A DNA stretch of 64,000 bases, from positions 6,823,778 through 6,887,777 of the forward strand of contig NC_091142.1 in the NCBI RefSeq assembly GCF_041381155.1, read 5' to 3'. Of this stretch, positions 32,089 through 47,609 are shown piece after piece. A program made the position numbers and the translations under genes. This DNA comes from Argopecten irradians. Taxonomy: Eukaryota; Mollusca; Bivalvia; Pectinida; Pectinidae. The stretch's first letter is position 1; each line of letters opens with the position of its first letter. The notes under the pieces were generated by a model. The model saw only the letters and a program-made list of their open reading frames with translations, was not told the DNA's origin and ran no database searches.

Positions 32089-35000
32089 ATGAGAATAATG
32101 AAGTGGGTACAGGTAGGCCTTGTTCTTAGCATCAAGATCGTGGTCGTATTGTCAACCACAAACCTGCTAGCGTCCAGAAATGGCGATTTGGAGGCTGACC
32201 CTATAACGTTCTGGACACCAGGTGGCAGCACATTAGCATCAAGTACTGTGCACGTGCATGGTGGATCCCGAAGTGCCTACATCAGTGGCAGGTTAGTAGT
32301 TTTTTTTCCAATGTACTTCGGTATAAATTAATATTTAAAGGAACATGAATAAAAAGTTAAAAACTCAATATGGACATCAAAGAAGGTAAAAAAACGATTG
32401 ATTGTGTGTCATGTTGAAGTCTACTTTGAGGCTATCGGCGTACAGTGATATATATAATTATTCATTGAACGTTTGTGATGCCGTATATCTGGTTATTTTA
32501 GCGGGGATGATATTTTCGCGATTTCGTAGGTCAATGCTGTAATCGCGAAAATTTGATCCGCGAAATATTGGGAAATGCTTGAATCATTTAAACATCGCAA
32601 AAATTAAAAACAAAAAAAACAAAAAAAACACGGAAATTTAATTTTCTTGTTTTTAGCTGAAAACGCGAAGAAAATGTCCCACGTAAATAACCGGCTATGT
32701 GGTATCTACATTTATGTTTCCGTATGTTGGTTTGTTTGTTTCTAAAATTAAGAATTTCACCAGTTGATTATTTTTTTTTGCAAATAAAACAACAAACACC
32801 TGTGCTATATCTTTTTATCAACCAAACTAAAACTTGAAAATGTGTTAATTAAACATGATGACATAATAGATATTTTTATCTTTATTAATTATCCAAATTC
32901 AAGACTTCAAGAAATGAGAAATGTAATAAAATAAACCAGGAGATTTAATTTTTTAAATTTAATTCGTTAATGCTACTTTTATTACATGTATATCAAGTCA
33001 TATATATCCGGTACTAATGGATTTCATTAATTAAATATTTGATGATTAATTAACGAATTTGGATATTTAATTAAGAAAAAGGGTACGAGCATTTGGTGCG
33101 AGGTACATAAAACAGTAGTCCGTGACCGCGTTATATGAATATACAAATGATTTTAATCTGATAATAGAAATAAATTTTATTGTTCGAATACTTTGTACAT
33201 GAATTATAACATCGGTTCTCAATTTTATTGTTTTAAAGATTTAATTAAATCGTGGTTAGCTTATTTCATTTTCAACAAGAACACTTTGGAGTGCAGCTTT
33301 TTAAATAATGGAAAGATTTTACGAATGGCTTTAAACGAACAATCCAGGGAGGTTAATTCACAAATAAGAACTAAACAAATTGCTACTTAAAATCATTGTT
33401 TTACATCCTTGTAAAATGACATAAAACAAATAATCAAATTCAAAGTTCACGAACGTTAAGTTAAAAATCAAACACTCAGGTACTTTTAATGCATTGTCAG
33501 ACTAAATTGTCCCTTTAATTTTTATCACATAAACTTCTCTGAAAGTTTTATATTCATTAGGAATTATAGATGCGTATTGAATAATTGAACACAAAGCGGC
33601 AAATGATTAATGACATTGGAAAGTCATTATCAGTTTAATTGATATTTTATGGTGAGTTAGAGCGACCTTTTTAAATTAAACCTTATTAAATTATATCGAT
33701 GACATTACATCATTTTTACGCTCCTCAAACTTAATGATATTTCGGTTTTCAATAGAAAAAAAAACAACATAAATTTTCACTAGAGACATGGGGCTAATAC
33801 TACCAGGGTTGGTGCTTTGGGGTCAATTTTCCAAAATATAAACAGTGTCCCTGGGCATGAAAGAGATTTCTCATTCATCTCATCACTGCTACAAAAGCTT
33901 GCACATGGTTTCGTACAACATAATCAAAAACCAAATACACGATCACATGAACCCAATGTCTTTGCTTTAAAACGTCGATTTATCAATTCTTGACTTTCCG
34001 GCACAGACAAAAATCTATCAAAATTTTGAAGAAAAAAAATGGCTGCGACGAATTATAGATTTTTAAGAATCTGTGGCCTTGTGCATTGAAAACTGTCGAT
34101 GTGTAGTGAATGTCGAACGAAGTTTTCGTTTGGTTTTCTTTAATGCATTGGGAATCTCAAAAAAGTTTCTTCTATTGTAAATATCGATTCTAATTGCCCA
34201 TGTTTACTTAGAGGGCATTGAACTCGTATAGCGAGATACTTATCAAACATGATTTACAAATCCTTTTGTTTTCAAAACACGACGAAATTAAAAAAAGTAC
34301 ATATTTATCCATGATTCTGATTTAGGTACAAGATTAGATTTTAAACAAATAAAAAGCTTAAGGATTTTTTTTCATATTTTAGGCCTAGATAATATTTTTT
34401 TCTAAACGGAGGTTTACAACATGTTAATGGAACTGTTACAAGCAAGAATAACAGAAATGAGAAACCAGCAGCTAAATTCAAAACACAATTTAATTATATA
34501 TACAATATTATACGATGATTTAAAGTGTTACTTATCTGTATGCAAATGTCCTGGTATAATCCTTGATCCTTCCAGGTTTCAAATTAACAATAATCATAAA
34601 TCCAGGAGGAAAATGAATGTCCACAGATGATTTGTAAAGTTCCAGGCAATATGAATAAATGCACACAAAGTGTTGAAATAATCCACAGATAAAGTCACAA
34701 TAGCTCTCCCAATAGAATCTTATATGGCACTGTACAATTCTTGATATGTCTCATTACAGGTCTCATTACAGTTCTGATTAGCTTTGGACAGTTGGAGTAT
34801 ATATATAGCTCAACCCTAGTTCAAGAATATTGGAGAACCTTCTACTTCTAGAAATATCTAACTAAAAACAGTAAACAAATAAACACACAGAACTTTCTGG
34901 AAATAGATCATTCTAGATCTCTACTTATAATCAACATGTTTACAAACATATTTGTTTATACATGATAATATTCTAGAAAGTTCTATAACCTAGGTTAATG

Positions 35001-38000
35001 ATATGACCTTTATAGGATGCATTGATAATAAAGCTATAGGAGTTATCTCCCTTATCTCATAACTATCATGTATTTAGTGTCATACATAACAGAACATTCG
35101 TGGTTTTCTTTGAATCTTTTGGGTCATGATTACATTTATCAATATATATATAAAACTTTAAATTAATGTCTAGATTAGCTATGATGGAAGTTTCTACCTT
35201 ATAGATCTTCAAATCACAAGTAGAAACCAACGATCATTTATGCCATCAAAATATGTGTATTTTTTTCTGGTAACCTATTCTATGCAGAAATGCACAATAA
35301 CTCATCCACTTCATGGAATATTTTCCACTCAACGTCATGAACGTTATTTTAGCGATATATAATTTCTTCTTTATAATTATTTTTCCCGTGGAGTTCTTAA
35401 ACCCCGCACATTTATCATAACCTGCATGTTACATCAATATGTAGACTGTGGTATCGATGTAATAAAATAACCTTATTGTGTGCTTGGTTTATATGCGATT
35501 TTTTATTTTGCTTGCTATTTTTTCTCCTTATATCTATTCATTTCATAACTTTATCAGTTTCTTCATATATTGAAAACAAAGGTAGAAAATTAATATAAAA
35601 ATACATCATTTATATTATACTGTATGCAATTCAAAGATATTTAAACAAAATCAAAACTCTTGGAATTTGAAACTACATCTAGCATTTTGAAGCAGATTAA
35701 AAAAAATCGAAGGACAGACTACAGACTATGATCTTTTTTTGTCCAGTCGATCCCTTCAGATATGAGATGCACATTCACGACCCACGCAAACGTGACAAAG
35801 TATTTGTTTAAAAACTTAGATTATGTTAGTGTTCTGTATTCAATGTAATCAAACGGTTTTTGAACAAAAAGTAGATCAGGACCCGGTTGATCAAAGGGGG
35901 TAAGCTTAATCTTTTGATTCTTGATTTAGGACTTGCTTCAAAACTTCTCATTATATTTTCACTAAAATACAAAAGTAGATAAAAACAAGTTCCTTGGTGA
36001 GTTTATAAAAGTTTTTGTGAATTAAGTGTTACCATGAAATATTTATTTTGGATTTGAATAGTCTAATCGGCTTTTGAACAAGAGGGCCCGACTGATTAGG
36101 TCCGAAAAACATATTTGATCCTAAATATTTTGAAGAAAAAACACCACCATAATGAAAACATCATCAGTGAAAGTAAGACCTTCCAATTTAATTTGTCAAC
36201 TGAATCTTACATTTACATTTTGATTTATTCGGAATGTTTCCGCCTGGCAACGGAAAGTGGCGTTGAGATAAAACTGCAGTCACGTATATTTGCATAATGT
36301 GAAAGTAGAAGTTTCTGTATATGTAACAGATAACATTTAAGAAAAAAATTTATTTAAAATGTAATCTAAACTATCATTTTCAGATCTCAATATTGGGAAG
36401 GTATTGAACATACGTTCACCAATGACACACTGGATTTGACTATGGACAATATCTACGCTTTCGTCGGTTTTATACGTCTGGAAAATCTAGCACCTGGACA
36501 ACTATATGAGGAAGTAGAGGTGATGATGGAACAAAAATTCTACAGTAAGTTGTTATAATTAATATTTCTTTGTTCAGACCACTCTGGAATCTAATCTGAG
36601 GATGAGACGAAAGCCTGGCACAACGCAGATTTACACAGTTTGGAAACAAAATAATTTTCATACCACTATGAACAAAAATACAAGAGGTTGATACGTATGG
36701 AAAGTCATTGGCGAATCATATGAACGGGACAAACATCTTCAGTTGATATATATTCAGTAAAGATGCTCCAACGCCGACAGAGCATAAACGATACCCATGA
36801 TTTGAACAATGACTGGCATGTACTTGTATTTATTTGCGTCTGAATTTACACAAAAATGCATAGCAGTCATTTATTTTGCTTTTGATTCATGTACAATTAG
36901 TACTTCCTTATAGGGCATAGTGCCATGGATTTTTTTTCTGGGCGCATTTAATCATTTTTGATATTTTTATCTTGAATTAAAATAAAAACTCAAACTTTTC
37001 AATGGTGGTTATGGTGTAAAGTAAGTAACTTTTGTAACTGGAGAAAAATATAAATTTGTCGTCTCCTGTTTTTGATAGAGAAAAAATAGTATTCATCAGC
37101 GGTGGAGCATCTTTAAATGTTAATTACTATTATAGATAAATATTTCATATAGCGTTTGTAACGAGCGTTGCATTGGCTTAAATAGATTATATTATCACAA
37201 CTTAAAATGACGTTTTATTGGTTGTAAATACTTCGTAGCGATATCATTAAGAAAAAAGCTCAACAAGAAATTTGGAATGTCGGTTGATTCGATTGAATTA
37301 TTAAGATCAATAAAAAATGATCCTTAAATTTAAATACGAGAACATTTCACCGTTAAAAATTAATTTCTCTTGTGGATATGAGAAACATTACATGAATCCG
37401 GTTATTACTGGAATCTTAATTGTTTTGATGTCAACAAATGAATGAGGCAATATATAATCATGTAATAAATATAGTGGAAGAGAACGTATTATTTACTGCA
37501 TCTTAAGGTTATGCCAAATTCCTTTTTTTAAAATAGGCACAACATATCTACGGTAACGCGTTTTACTTGAAAATGTTTTTGTTATAACTTAAACATTTAT
37601 GGCACAGGCATTTACACATGTCGCTTACTAAATATGAAAAATATTTTAAATAACTTATAAAGTTTAATAGATTTCACCTTTGATGACCTTTATACAGTTA
37701 CGACATTCAGAAGGTGTGACAGATGGTAGTTGTACATATATTGAATTTTATAGAGATACATTAGAGATACATCCAAAATCAATATTGACTTTTTTTATCC
37801 AATGCAGGGGACGTGCTAGATAATTCTCACTTTTAGAATATTACGTAATAGCAACGAATACGAATTACGCCTTTGACTTCGTATTCTATAGTGACAACTG
37901 ATGATATTTCAGAAGATATTTGATGTCAATTTATCTGAACCTGCCTATATTATTAGGCATTGCTTGCCTATATATTAGTCATATATTTATATTATATATA

Positions 38001-41000
38001 ATAGCCGAAAGAAAAAAATATAGAAAGGTTTAGCGGACAAAATGATGTATGGACCGTTTCTTTATTTCTTTTGACTCTGCTCTCTACTTTTCACACTAGT
38101 TGATTTGAATGAGTTCGGTGCGCGTTGGTCATTTAATAGTATGTGAGTACGCATTCTTGGAAATAGTTCGTATCGAGTAAATATGATCTACTTTTATTGT
38201 TAACTTTCATGTGAGCTTAATATACTGGGACGATTACTTCGCTTAAAGATGAATTTTTTGCTTTAATCGACATAATGAGTGCAGTAATTAACGGGTCTTT
38301 GAATCAAGTAGGCCTAGTTCTGTAGCTGTTTTGTGTTGAGGCGAGATTCGTCTTCACTTCTTGAATTGAAGGTGATTATAGGCAAAGGTCAGTAAAAGGC
38401 GTGAAAGAACTTTGACTTATATATCATGTATGAAGATACATTATTGAATCTATATAAATATGAGAAATTATATTGCATTGTCGTCTGTATAAAAGATCGA
38501 GACTGTGAATGTCTTTGATGGAGTTCAAATCACAGGGGGCCAACTCAATGAAAATGGATGTTGTCATACATTTTTTTGTATTTGGAGGATGGACTGATGA
38601 GTATATATGACAGTCATGTGATTTTTTTTCAAAAAATACGAGATTTGAAAAATTATTAAAAAATCGGGATAGAAAACAGACCATCTTCTTTTCATGTCAT
38701 AACTTTATTCACTCATTTATTAGAGAGCTCCGCATAAGGGGAGATAACATATATGAACTAAAACTGTGAACAGCAAACAAAGGGAGACAACACATTACGA
38801 TACAATAACATTTACACACGTGGATGGTTCTACAAATAAATATATATATCATATATATAACACTAATTTAACCCTGTAAAATCTATATAATTAGGGTATT
38901 AGAGGGACGATATTATTTTAATATCTTAAACACAGTATACAAAGGTACAATATACGTGCAAATAAAACACTCAAAAAATGATAACATCGAAAGAGTGAAT
39001 AAAGCAATAATGTTTATAAAGTTTCGCTAATCAAACGTTTATAACTTTTTTAATAATTGCTAATGCAGGAATGCCCATTCTACAGGTTGTTACGTTAAAA
39101 GGAAAATTGCAAATGTTTTCTTTAGTTGTTTAGTTTTTTTCTATTTTTTATTTTATTTTTATTTTTTGCTCCTGACCTGTCTTTTAATGAATCTGGCTGT
39201 TTATAGGACATTAAACAATCCAGTCAGTAGACTAAATCGCTTATATCCGTTAAGTATACCGAATTCACATGGGTGAAAAATCACTTTGGTTTTTAATTCA
39301 GAAATAAATTTCTTTCCATTTGCTGACTAAGTAAATTAATACATGCTATAATCTATTTTTAGATACAGAGGTAAGGGGGTATTACATCATCAGCCGAAGT
39401 ACCCATACTCCAATCGGGACCTGGGTTGAGGTAGGAGGGGACTTCAAACTTGTGGATAGTACGTATTTATAAACACTAGTCGTGATCATGATGAACAAAA
39501 CAAACATGCAAATTTTAATAACATTGTTATAAAAATTATATATTAATTTCGTTCGTCATCTAAGTAGCATACCCTTTGGATTTTTTACGTTATTTCGTAT
39601 GCAATTAAATTTCGCAATTTCCATGGGTGGTACGAAACAAATCATAAAAATTTCATATCTGCCAAAACATGAAAAGCATGGGTAAATTATAACCATATAA
39701 ATATAAATCGCAAAATTGAATGATCGTGAAAAACGAGTGAGGCATTAAAAATGGAAAATTGCTAGCCAATGATTTGCTTTACACCTCATGTACACACGCA
39801 GATTCTATTTTATGTGTTTTGCGTTTTCTATCTACACAGATCTAGAAAGAATTCGGATATACATTCAAGTGACATCAAAGGAAGTTAACTATTATTTTGA
39901 CACGGCCAGTTTAGTGGAGCTCGTGCCTGATCCGAACTGGATGGCAAATGCAGAAGCTAATATAAACCTTTATCGAAAGGCTAATCTTGATGTGACGTAA
40001 GTTAAACAAACAAACAAATCAGCAAACAAGCAAACAAACAAACAAACAAATACAAATAAAAGTGTAGGCAATAAATAAACAAAAGAATACTGACAAGATT
40101 ATAGAATATATGGATGATAATGAAACCCTTCAAATAAAAGAATTAGAATGGTAACAGAAATCAATCGGTTGTTATATTGTCTCATTATCGTAATTCGTGA
40201 AGTGATTTTACAAATACAATGGATAAATATGTCATTTTAAAGATATATTGATTTCGATTTTTCCAGAGTGCTTAATCCTGAAAACATGAACCTCAATGAC
40301 TATACTATAGAGGTAGGTATCATATTTTTTTAACATAACAATAGGTAGGTTATGTTAAAAAAAATCTGAATTTTTGATTTGGTGATAAGTGTAACATCCT
40401 ATAACAGTCAGTGTCTTTAAGTTAAGGACGTGTCAGGGTTAAAAAAAATACAAAAAAAAAAAAAAAAAAAAAAAAATCATTATTTCTCTGTTAAACAGAT
40501 GTGGATTTTTAACGACGGCATAATTATGATTTCCCCATATATTGAAATTGGAAGCGATGTCGGTTTCACCCATTGAAGTGATGTATACATATGTTTTCCA
40601 GCTTGTCCAGGATAAGAGTGAGTTCGGACACGGGACAGCCATACGGACAGACCTGTGGACCGACCCTACTTACTCCTACTATCCAGACACTGTGTATAAC
40701 ATCTTAAAGGCGGAATGGGTGACTGTGGAAAACGGACTCAGGTGGAAGAACATGGAGGCCGTCGAGGTTTACTATTACTGTTTTTTAACATCTTATTATA
40801 ATGCATCGTTAGTAACATATATGGTGAGTAACATATATGGTTAGTTACATATATGGTTAGTTACATATATGGTTAGTTACATATATGGTGAGTAACATAT
40901 ATGGTTAGTTACATATATGGTTAGTTTCATATATGGTTAGTTACATATATGGTTAGTAACATATATGGTTAGTAACATGTATGGCTAGTAACATATATGG

Positions 41001-44000
41001 TTATCAACATGTATGGTTATCAAACTGTATGGTTATCGACATGTATGGTTATCAATATGTATGGTAATTTGCGTCTGAGTTTGCAAAATGAATACATCTG
41101 GCCTCAAGATCATGAAACGCACTTATGTCTAAACATTGTTATGTTTAGCCAATCACAGAAGATGTTACAGAACATTATGTCATATTTGATTGGCTAAGTT
41201 CAAACTGAAGTCTAAAATTGTTTCATGATCCTGGAACCTGGAAGTCATCGAGTGTTTGGGAGATTGAATCCCAGATGTTGTCATTATTTTGAATGATTAC
41301 ACATATCCATTGTCTTTGTTAAAGATGCTCCACCGCTGACAAATGGTATTTTTTCACTATCAAAAACAGGAGCAGACGATTTAGTATTTTTCTTCAGTTA
41401 CAAAAGTTACTTACTTTACACCATTAAAAAGTTTGAGATTCTAATTTTACTTCAAGTTAAAAAGATGAAAAATAATTAATTGCATCCCGAAAAAAACCGT
41501 GTTACTATATCCTATATGGAAAGAAGTACTGATTGCGCATGCACCAATGGCGAAATAAATTATTTTATATTGTTTTTTGTGTTTATTAGACATATATATA
41601 CACGATCAAACACCAATTATTGTTCAACTGAGGAATATAATTTATGCTTTGTCAGCGGTTGAGCTTCTTTAAAGATTCCTTCCGAGATATCACAGACAAA
41701 ATACGATAAATGCTATTTCCATGTGTGTAGATGTTAGTAATATAATCGCACTCACTGAACCACGATGGTATGATTTACGTATTTTTCCAGAATATTATTC
41801 CGTAGTTTTACGTTGATTTCTTAATTTGTATTCTTATTATTTAACTTGAATATATTTTATGTTGTATTTTTTTTCTTGTGGGACTGTTCTGCGTTTATAG
41901 GATGCTTTGTAACTTTTAAAGATTTTCATATTTTTAGGGGACAATAGTTTTCACTGATGTAGACACAGCATTAACAGACCTGAGGAATAATGGGTCAGTA
42001 TTCTTTGAACTTACTACTGTAATGGTCTTAAATTTCGCGACTTACTGTTTGGGACTTGTATGCGAGGCTTATTATCGCGAGGTATCTTTGTAGCCTTTGA
42101 AAGCGTAATTCACACGACAAGTTGTAATATGAATATGTAAAATTCTGATTTTGATCAATTTCGCGAAGCATTAAAATTCGAGAATTTCGATGAATCCACA
42201 AATTTAACGAAATTAAAAACTCATCTATACAGTAAGTAATAATAAACGAAGATTAAACTACTCGTTGAAATTAACCTTTTTCGTATTAGCTATTTTTGCT
42301 TCCTTCTCTCCTAAAGCTTTAATTATATTTGTGTGCAAGTAGAACTCGCGGAAATAAATCGTCGTCAAGATATAGATTTTTAAACTGATGTAAATCGCCG
42401 TTATTTGACAAGAAAACATGAAAATAAGTAAACGCGAATAATAGGTTTATTTGTAGTATGTTGATGTCCAATTTATGAACTACCAAAGGATCAATAATGA
42501 TAAACTCGTCAACATTGTATCTCTAGTGTAACTTCTGTATCATGAAATATTGTTTTTGTACTGTTGAAGCTACAAAATCAATACAACAAAATAAAATGTT
42601 ATCATTACTCGGAATTCCAAACCACGAAAAGAAGTACTTACACCAAGTTCACGCTATGAAGTAGCTCCAATATTGTAGCTCAAAATACTTTTACACAGAT
42701 AATGGTGTCGTCTTTAGAGCTACAATTGGTGTCAATTACTGATGATCGTGCAAACCATTGTTTAAACGTCTGTATGCATTTTATCCTACTTGTTTTATAT
42801 TACTGATCTACTAGGCAATAAAACTGAACCGTATACAAGTTCAAATTCACAGCGAGACATTATTTTTTCACGTATAGATATGATGGGCTTTTCGAAGGAA
42901 AATTATTCGGCAAGTCTACAAATAATGAATTTGAAGTCATATAAGTGAAAAAGTATATATCAAGAATGGTCGTTATGTTTCTTTTGGACAAAAATAATAT
43001 ATAAGTGCACGTATAAGCTTAAAATGATTGGAAACCTACATTAAAGTATAGAAAATCGTGCCCGAATGATTTTCTGAGGCTGTGCTCAACTACAACACAT
43101 ACGTAATTATTTTAAAAATGTCGTAATTTCAACTTTTGCGGTATCAGGAAAATTCGATTAAAACATTTTTTTTTCATAATTTCTAAGTAAGTAAGTTATT
43201 CACTAACAACATTTCAGTTAAAACATTACAATTACATCATTTCAATTGAATTCTACGTATTTAGCTTGATATGATATTTTCCATGTACTGACAAAAGTAC
43301 ATTAGGGTAAGTGCATGTGGAAAAACGTGATCTTCGTCTTTGGTCAATTGTTTCTTTTTGTTTATGTTGCGTAATACTAATCAAAATGATATATTGACTT
43401 TAATGTCTCTCTGCAAACTCGACCTGGATTCAAATGAAAAGCGCTTTTCAGATCAAAATAAAACTTACATAGTTTCATTGCCTAGATAAATTAAAATTTA
43501 GACGTTCTGATCTATAAAGAGACATGTTAAATTAAAAGCCTCTCAATTCATCATAGTTAAGTTAAATTAATACATGCACTCTTGAATACCATATATAGAC
43601 ATGTAATTTACGAATGCATTTGCATATCAATTTAAGATTTGCTTGTACTAGCGCCGAAGGATACACAGCAGATAGATACAATTGTTAAACAAATATACTG
43701 TGATAAGAATCTTAATTTAGCGCCTGAGACGAGACAAAATCAATAATCATTAAAGACATGCCCTTTAAAAGTGCAGATTATTCAAGTCATTTCATAATCT
43801 TTTTGTATTAGGATCTTATAATAGATTCTGTCGCACCACGGTGTCAATAGTGTTATATTTGTGCTTGCTGTAATAGATGTTTGATTCATGTTAACATTTT
43901 ATCGATTACATCAAAGCTACCTCATGACCGCCCAAATCGTAATGTGCAAATGCATCTTGGACAAGATGATCATTCCAGATTCACTGGTGAACACTTCCCG

Positions 44001-47000
44001 CGCGTTCCATTTGCAGATACAACTGGTACGAACCCGTTTATCTGTAATGGAACGCGCTGTACCAGCCGAACCGAACCGGTACAAGTGGTTCGTTTTCAGA
44101 AGCGTACCCCTTGTATCCAAGATGGCGGACCCGAGATTCTTCATTTGTCACCGTAATGTTTTCTTTGTTGAAAGCAAGGCAGAGCGTATTTATATCCGAT
44201 AAAACTACATGGATCGTTTATTTCAATGTGTGCTGAAACTATTTAGGTATTATTTTTATATCCATATCATTGTTAACACCGAAAATACTAAGCTTTAATA
44301 TTCGAAGCGTACATGTATCTTTCATATGGGTGCTGCCATCATGGAAAAATCCAAACGCGTTCCATTTGGCGGTGCCGTATCACTTTAGTGCAACTGGTAC
44401 GAATCCGCAAATGAAACGCACGGTATGGCTCCGAGTTCCAAAAATGGCCACCTTGATCGGAAATTAATGATAATTGGTAAATACCAATAAACTTAGATAA
44501 CGGAAATTGCGGCCTCTGAAGAGTTATTGCAAGTTAAAATCTTATTAAAGATACATAAGATAAGGATTAAACCAATAAAGTTTAATAAGGGTATGGCGTT
44601 CTCTGAAAAGAGTTATTGAGAGTTAATGTCTTATTACGTTACATATTATTTGGGCCAAAGATGTAATATCAAAGGTATGCCATATGTCACACGTGATCTT
44701 TATAAACACGTGTCTGTGGGATACGAATTACTTCAAATGGTAAATATGGGGAAAAGGAGTCATCATATCCGTGTGGACAAAATATATTGTCATTTTTTCA
44801 AGGCAGTTTGTGCCTTTATCAAGGTAGACAAACAATATCCGATACATTACATTAGCTTATAAGATTGATGTTTGTGGTATGTAAGAACTCTATATATCTG
44901 TATATACATTTTCTATTATTTTTCTTACTTTTTTCCCCCCAGAGATTTTCAAAACATACATGCTATTTAAGCATAAATCAACATTTCTATGGATTGGCTA
45001 TTTTACATTATACATGTACATAAATACTATTAGAAGTTCGAAATTGTGAATACAGGATTTGTTTGTACAGTTTTTAATTCCAAGTATGTTTAACAATTTT
45101 TCTTTGAGAATGAACACTCGATGGTAGAAGTTCAAATGTGGTATGTGTTGTAAATGGTCAGATAAGTTGATAAGTCCTAAAATGTTCTGGTTGGTTGCAT
45201 TTGGAGACACTGTTATCTGTGAAAACCTATTTTTAAAGGGACATTTAAGTCAAATTGTGTATTGATATTTCCATTTACATAGAACATAATCATTTTCGGG
45301 TTTTTTGGTCTTTTGTTTATTTGCTTGTTCAGAACATTGCTAAGATGATTTCTAACGCAACTTGTTTTATAACTGTTTTAGTTTGTTTTTGTAGAGTCAG
45401 CGCACGAGGTCACTACATGATTTCGGCAGTACAGGCAAACAACCCGTCGTGGATACAGGCCATCAATGATAGCTCCACGATGTTAGAAAAATTAAACACT
45501 CGAATCACAGGAACTATCAATCTCGTAAGCGGCAGGTAACTCGTAGTTATTAGTTTAAATATTCAAACAGTAACCAGTGTCAAAATGCCTTTCGTCCATG
45601 AAGAACAAGAGCTTATCATAATTAACAATGTTACATTACGTAGACAATTACAAAATCAGTCTGTTATCCATTCCTACCTATCTTTTGGAAAGAATAATGA
45701 CGACTCGATATGTTTGTTTTGTCACAAAAAAAACTTTGACAGGCGTTCGTCAAGCCTTGTGCTTACATGTCATACCCGAATAAGAACTTGTGTGTGAATT
45801 ATCCACAGTATAAATTAACGTTAGATTCTACAACAATGTATTCGGACTGGATAAAAGTAACTTACATATTGTAAATGATATTTATGCTTGCTCCACATAA
45901 AACTCAGACAATATGAATTGAAATGGCAATTTCAATTTATTACAATTTATTATAATTATTTTTTCTTTGTTTTCATACCAAATCTGGCTTCTGATTGGCC
46001 AATATTTTTTTGCATACCACTATGAAAAAAAAAAATCCGTGAATGGTGCGAAACCCCGACGTTATCGTGACGTCACAATAGAGACATTGACGTTGCGTAT
46101 TGATTCGGAAAAAAAGAATCCCTTGAAAAACCACTATAATGTTACATTTAAACATACTTCATTTTATCAAATAGAGTATAAAATTAATTGTAAGTATTGA
46201 TGTCACTACTTTTTTAATTTTATCGGGGTACGAAAAAAAAATTGTTTGCAAACTGTGTGAATCCGCATCATATCATTATATTCTTCAAAATTTATCATGT
46301 GGAATTACAACTTTTCCAAAATATAGCACCACTGTTTACATCCTGTGGTGGGGATTCCACAGAATTACGCCACACAGCGAACTAAAGGAAAAAAGGTTCG
46401 CAGCCCCACCAAATGTATGGTACAGCAACATATATATAAAGCTTTCTAAGGCTAAACCCAGTTGAGATTTATCATTGATTATTTTTTTCATTTTTTTTTT
46501 TTTAAATTTTTATTTATTTTTTTTAAACAGGATAGCCGCCTGGAATGTACTTAATGACGAATTACACAGTGATTTTATGCACAGCATCACTAATGACGCT
46601 GACCTGACGAATATTCTCTTCAGTAACATCTCCTCGGCTGATTCATCCGTCGATCTTTTCCTCAACGACTACGGCGTCATTACATCACCAGTATACACAA
46701 CAGTATGTCTGTCTGATCATACATGATATTCAATTATGGAGATTTTTTAGTTCCGTATGGTGTTATATATATATTCTGTAGTTGCATATTACAGTGTTAT
46801 CTGCAGGTAGGTATTGATTGTGGCGTTTGCGAGCATAACGTCATACTTTTCGGAGGAAACCACGTGAATTGCGCTCGCAAAATAATGACGTAACAATCTA
46901 TACCTACTCGCAAGGGAGCTAACTCTGTAATATTGCAAAGACAGAATATATGGACCGAAGCAAAGGTCCTTAATTTCTATATTAAATATAAGATAATATT

Positions 47001-47570
47001 AAAAATGTCAAAAAGATTACCGATGTGCGTGTTAGTTACACGAAAACCGAATAGTGGATATTTATAAAATATTAGGATATTTTCGTTCATGAAATATTTT
47101 CATAGATAAAGTAAAACGTTTATTAAGAACATGGATTTATAGACAATAATTTCTATTTTAGGCGATTAAAGAGTCTGCAAAGCGGTATAGAGATGCGAAT
47201 GTTCCTATCTATGGTATCGGAGCCCAAAGTCATTTCACCTCAAGTGATATCGATATTACTCGTTTAAAGGTAGGTTTGTTTCCATCAGATGTAAAATATT
47301 GTGGATCACCCTTTTATTTGGAAACATATCATGATTAATAACAAAGACATCAATAAAGAGATTCCAGTAAACATTGCCGAAGAATTTGATGAAAGTTTAC
47401 GGTCGATATCTTTATTTAACCAAAGGAAATAATACATATAATTATATTATGGTCTGTATATATACGTATGAAGAATAGAACCGTGGTCGTCTTGGTGAAA
47501 GTAAAGTGTGTTACCACATCACCATTGACCACACACGCCTCATTTTCAGTTATCTTTTATTTGTTTGTTT

Positions 47571-47609
<39 letters not shown>

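Larger units (their letters stand above)
41994..45394 (+). other. Intron 7 of paralog B
   Basis: 3.4 kb holding the dispersed repeat copy at 42090-42215 and the 430-bp TIR element at 44001-44421. The stretches 42220-43990 and 44430-45390 show nothing recognised; no coding exon fits between the matched exons 7 and 8. Confidence 0.55.

Noticed and set aside
43881-44202. Overlapping open frames of 75-104 codons on both strands
   Set aside because: They start in unremarkable DNA and run into a non-coding TIR element with a second copy at 17964-18387; no splice or family match.
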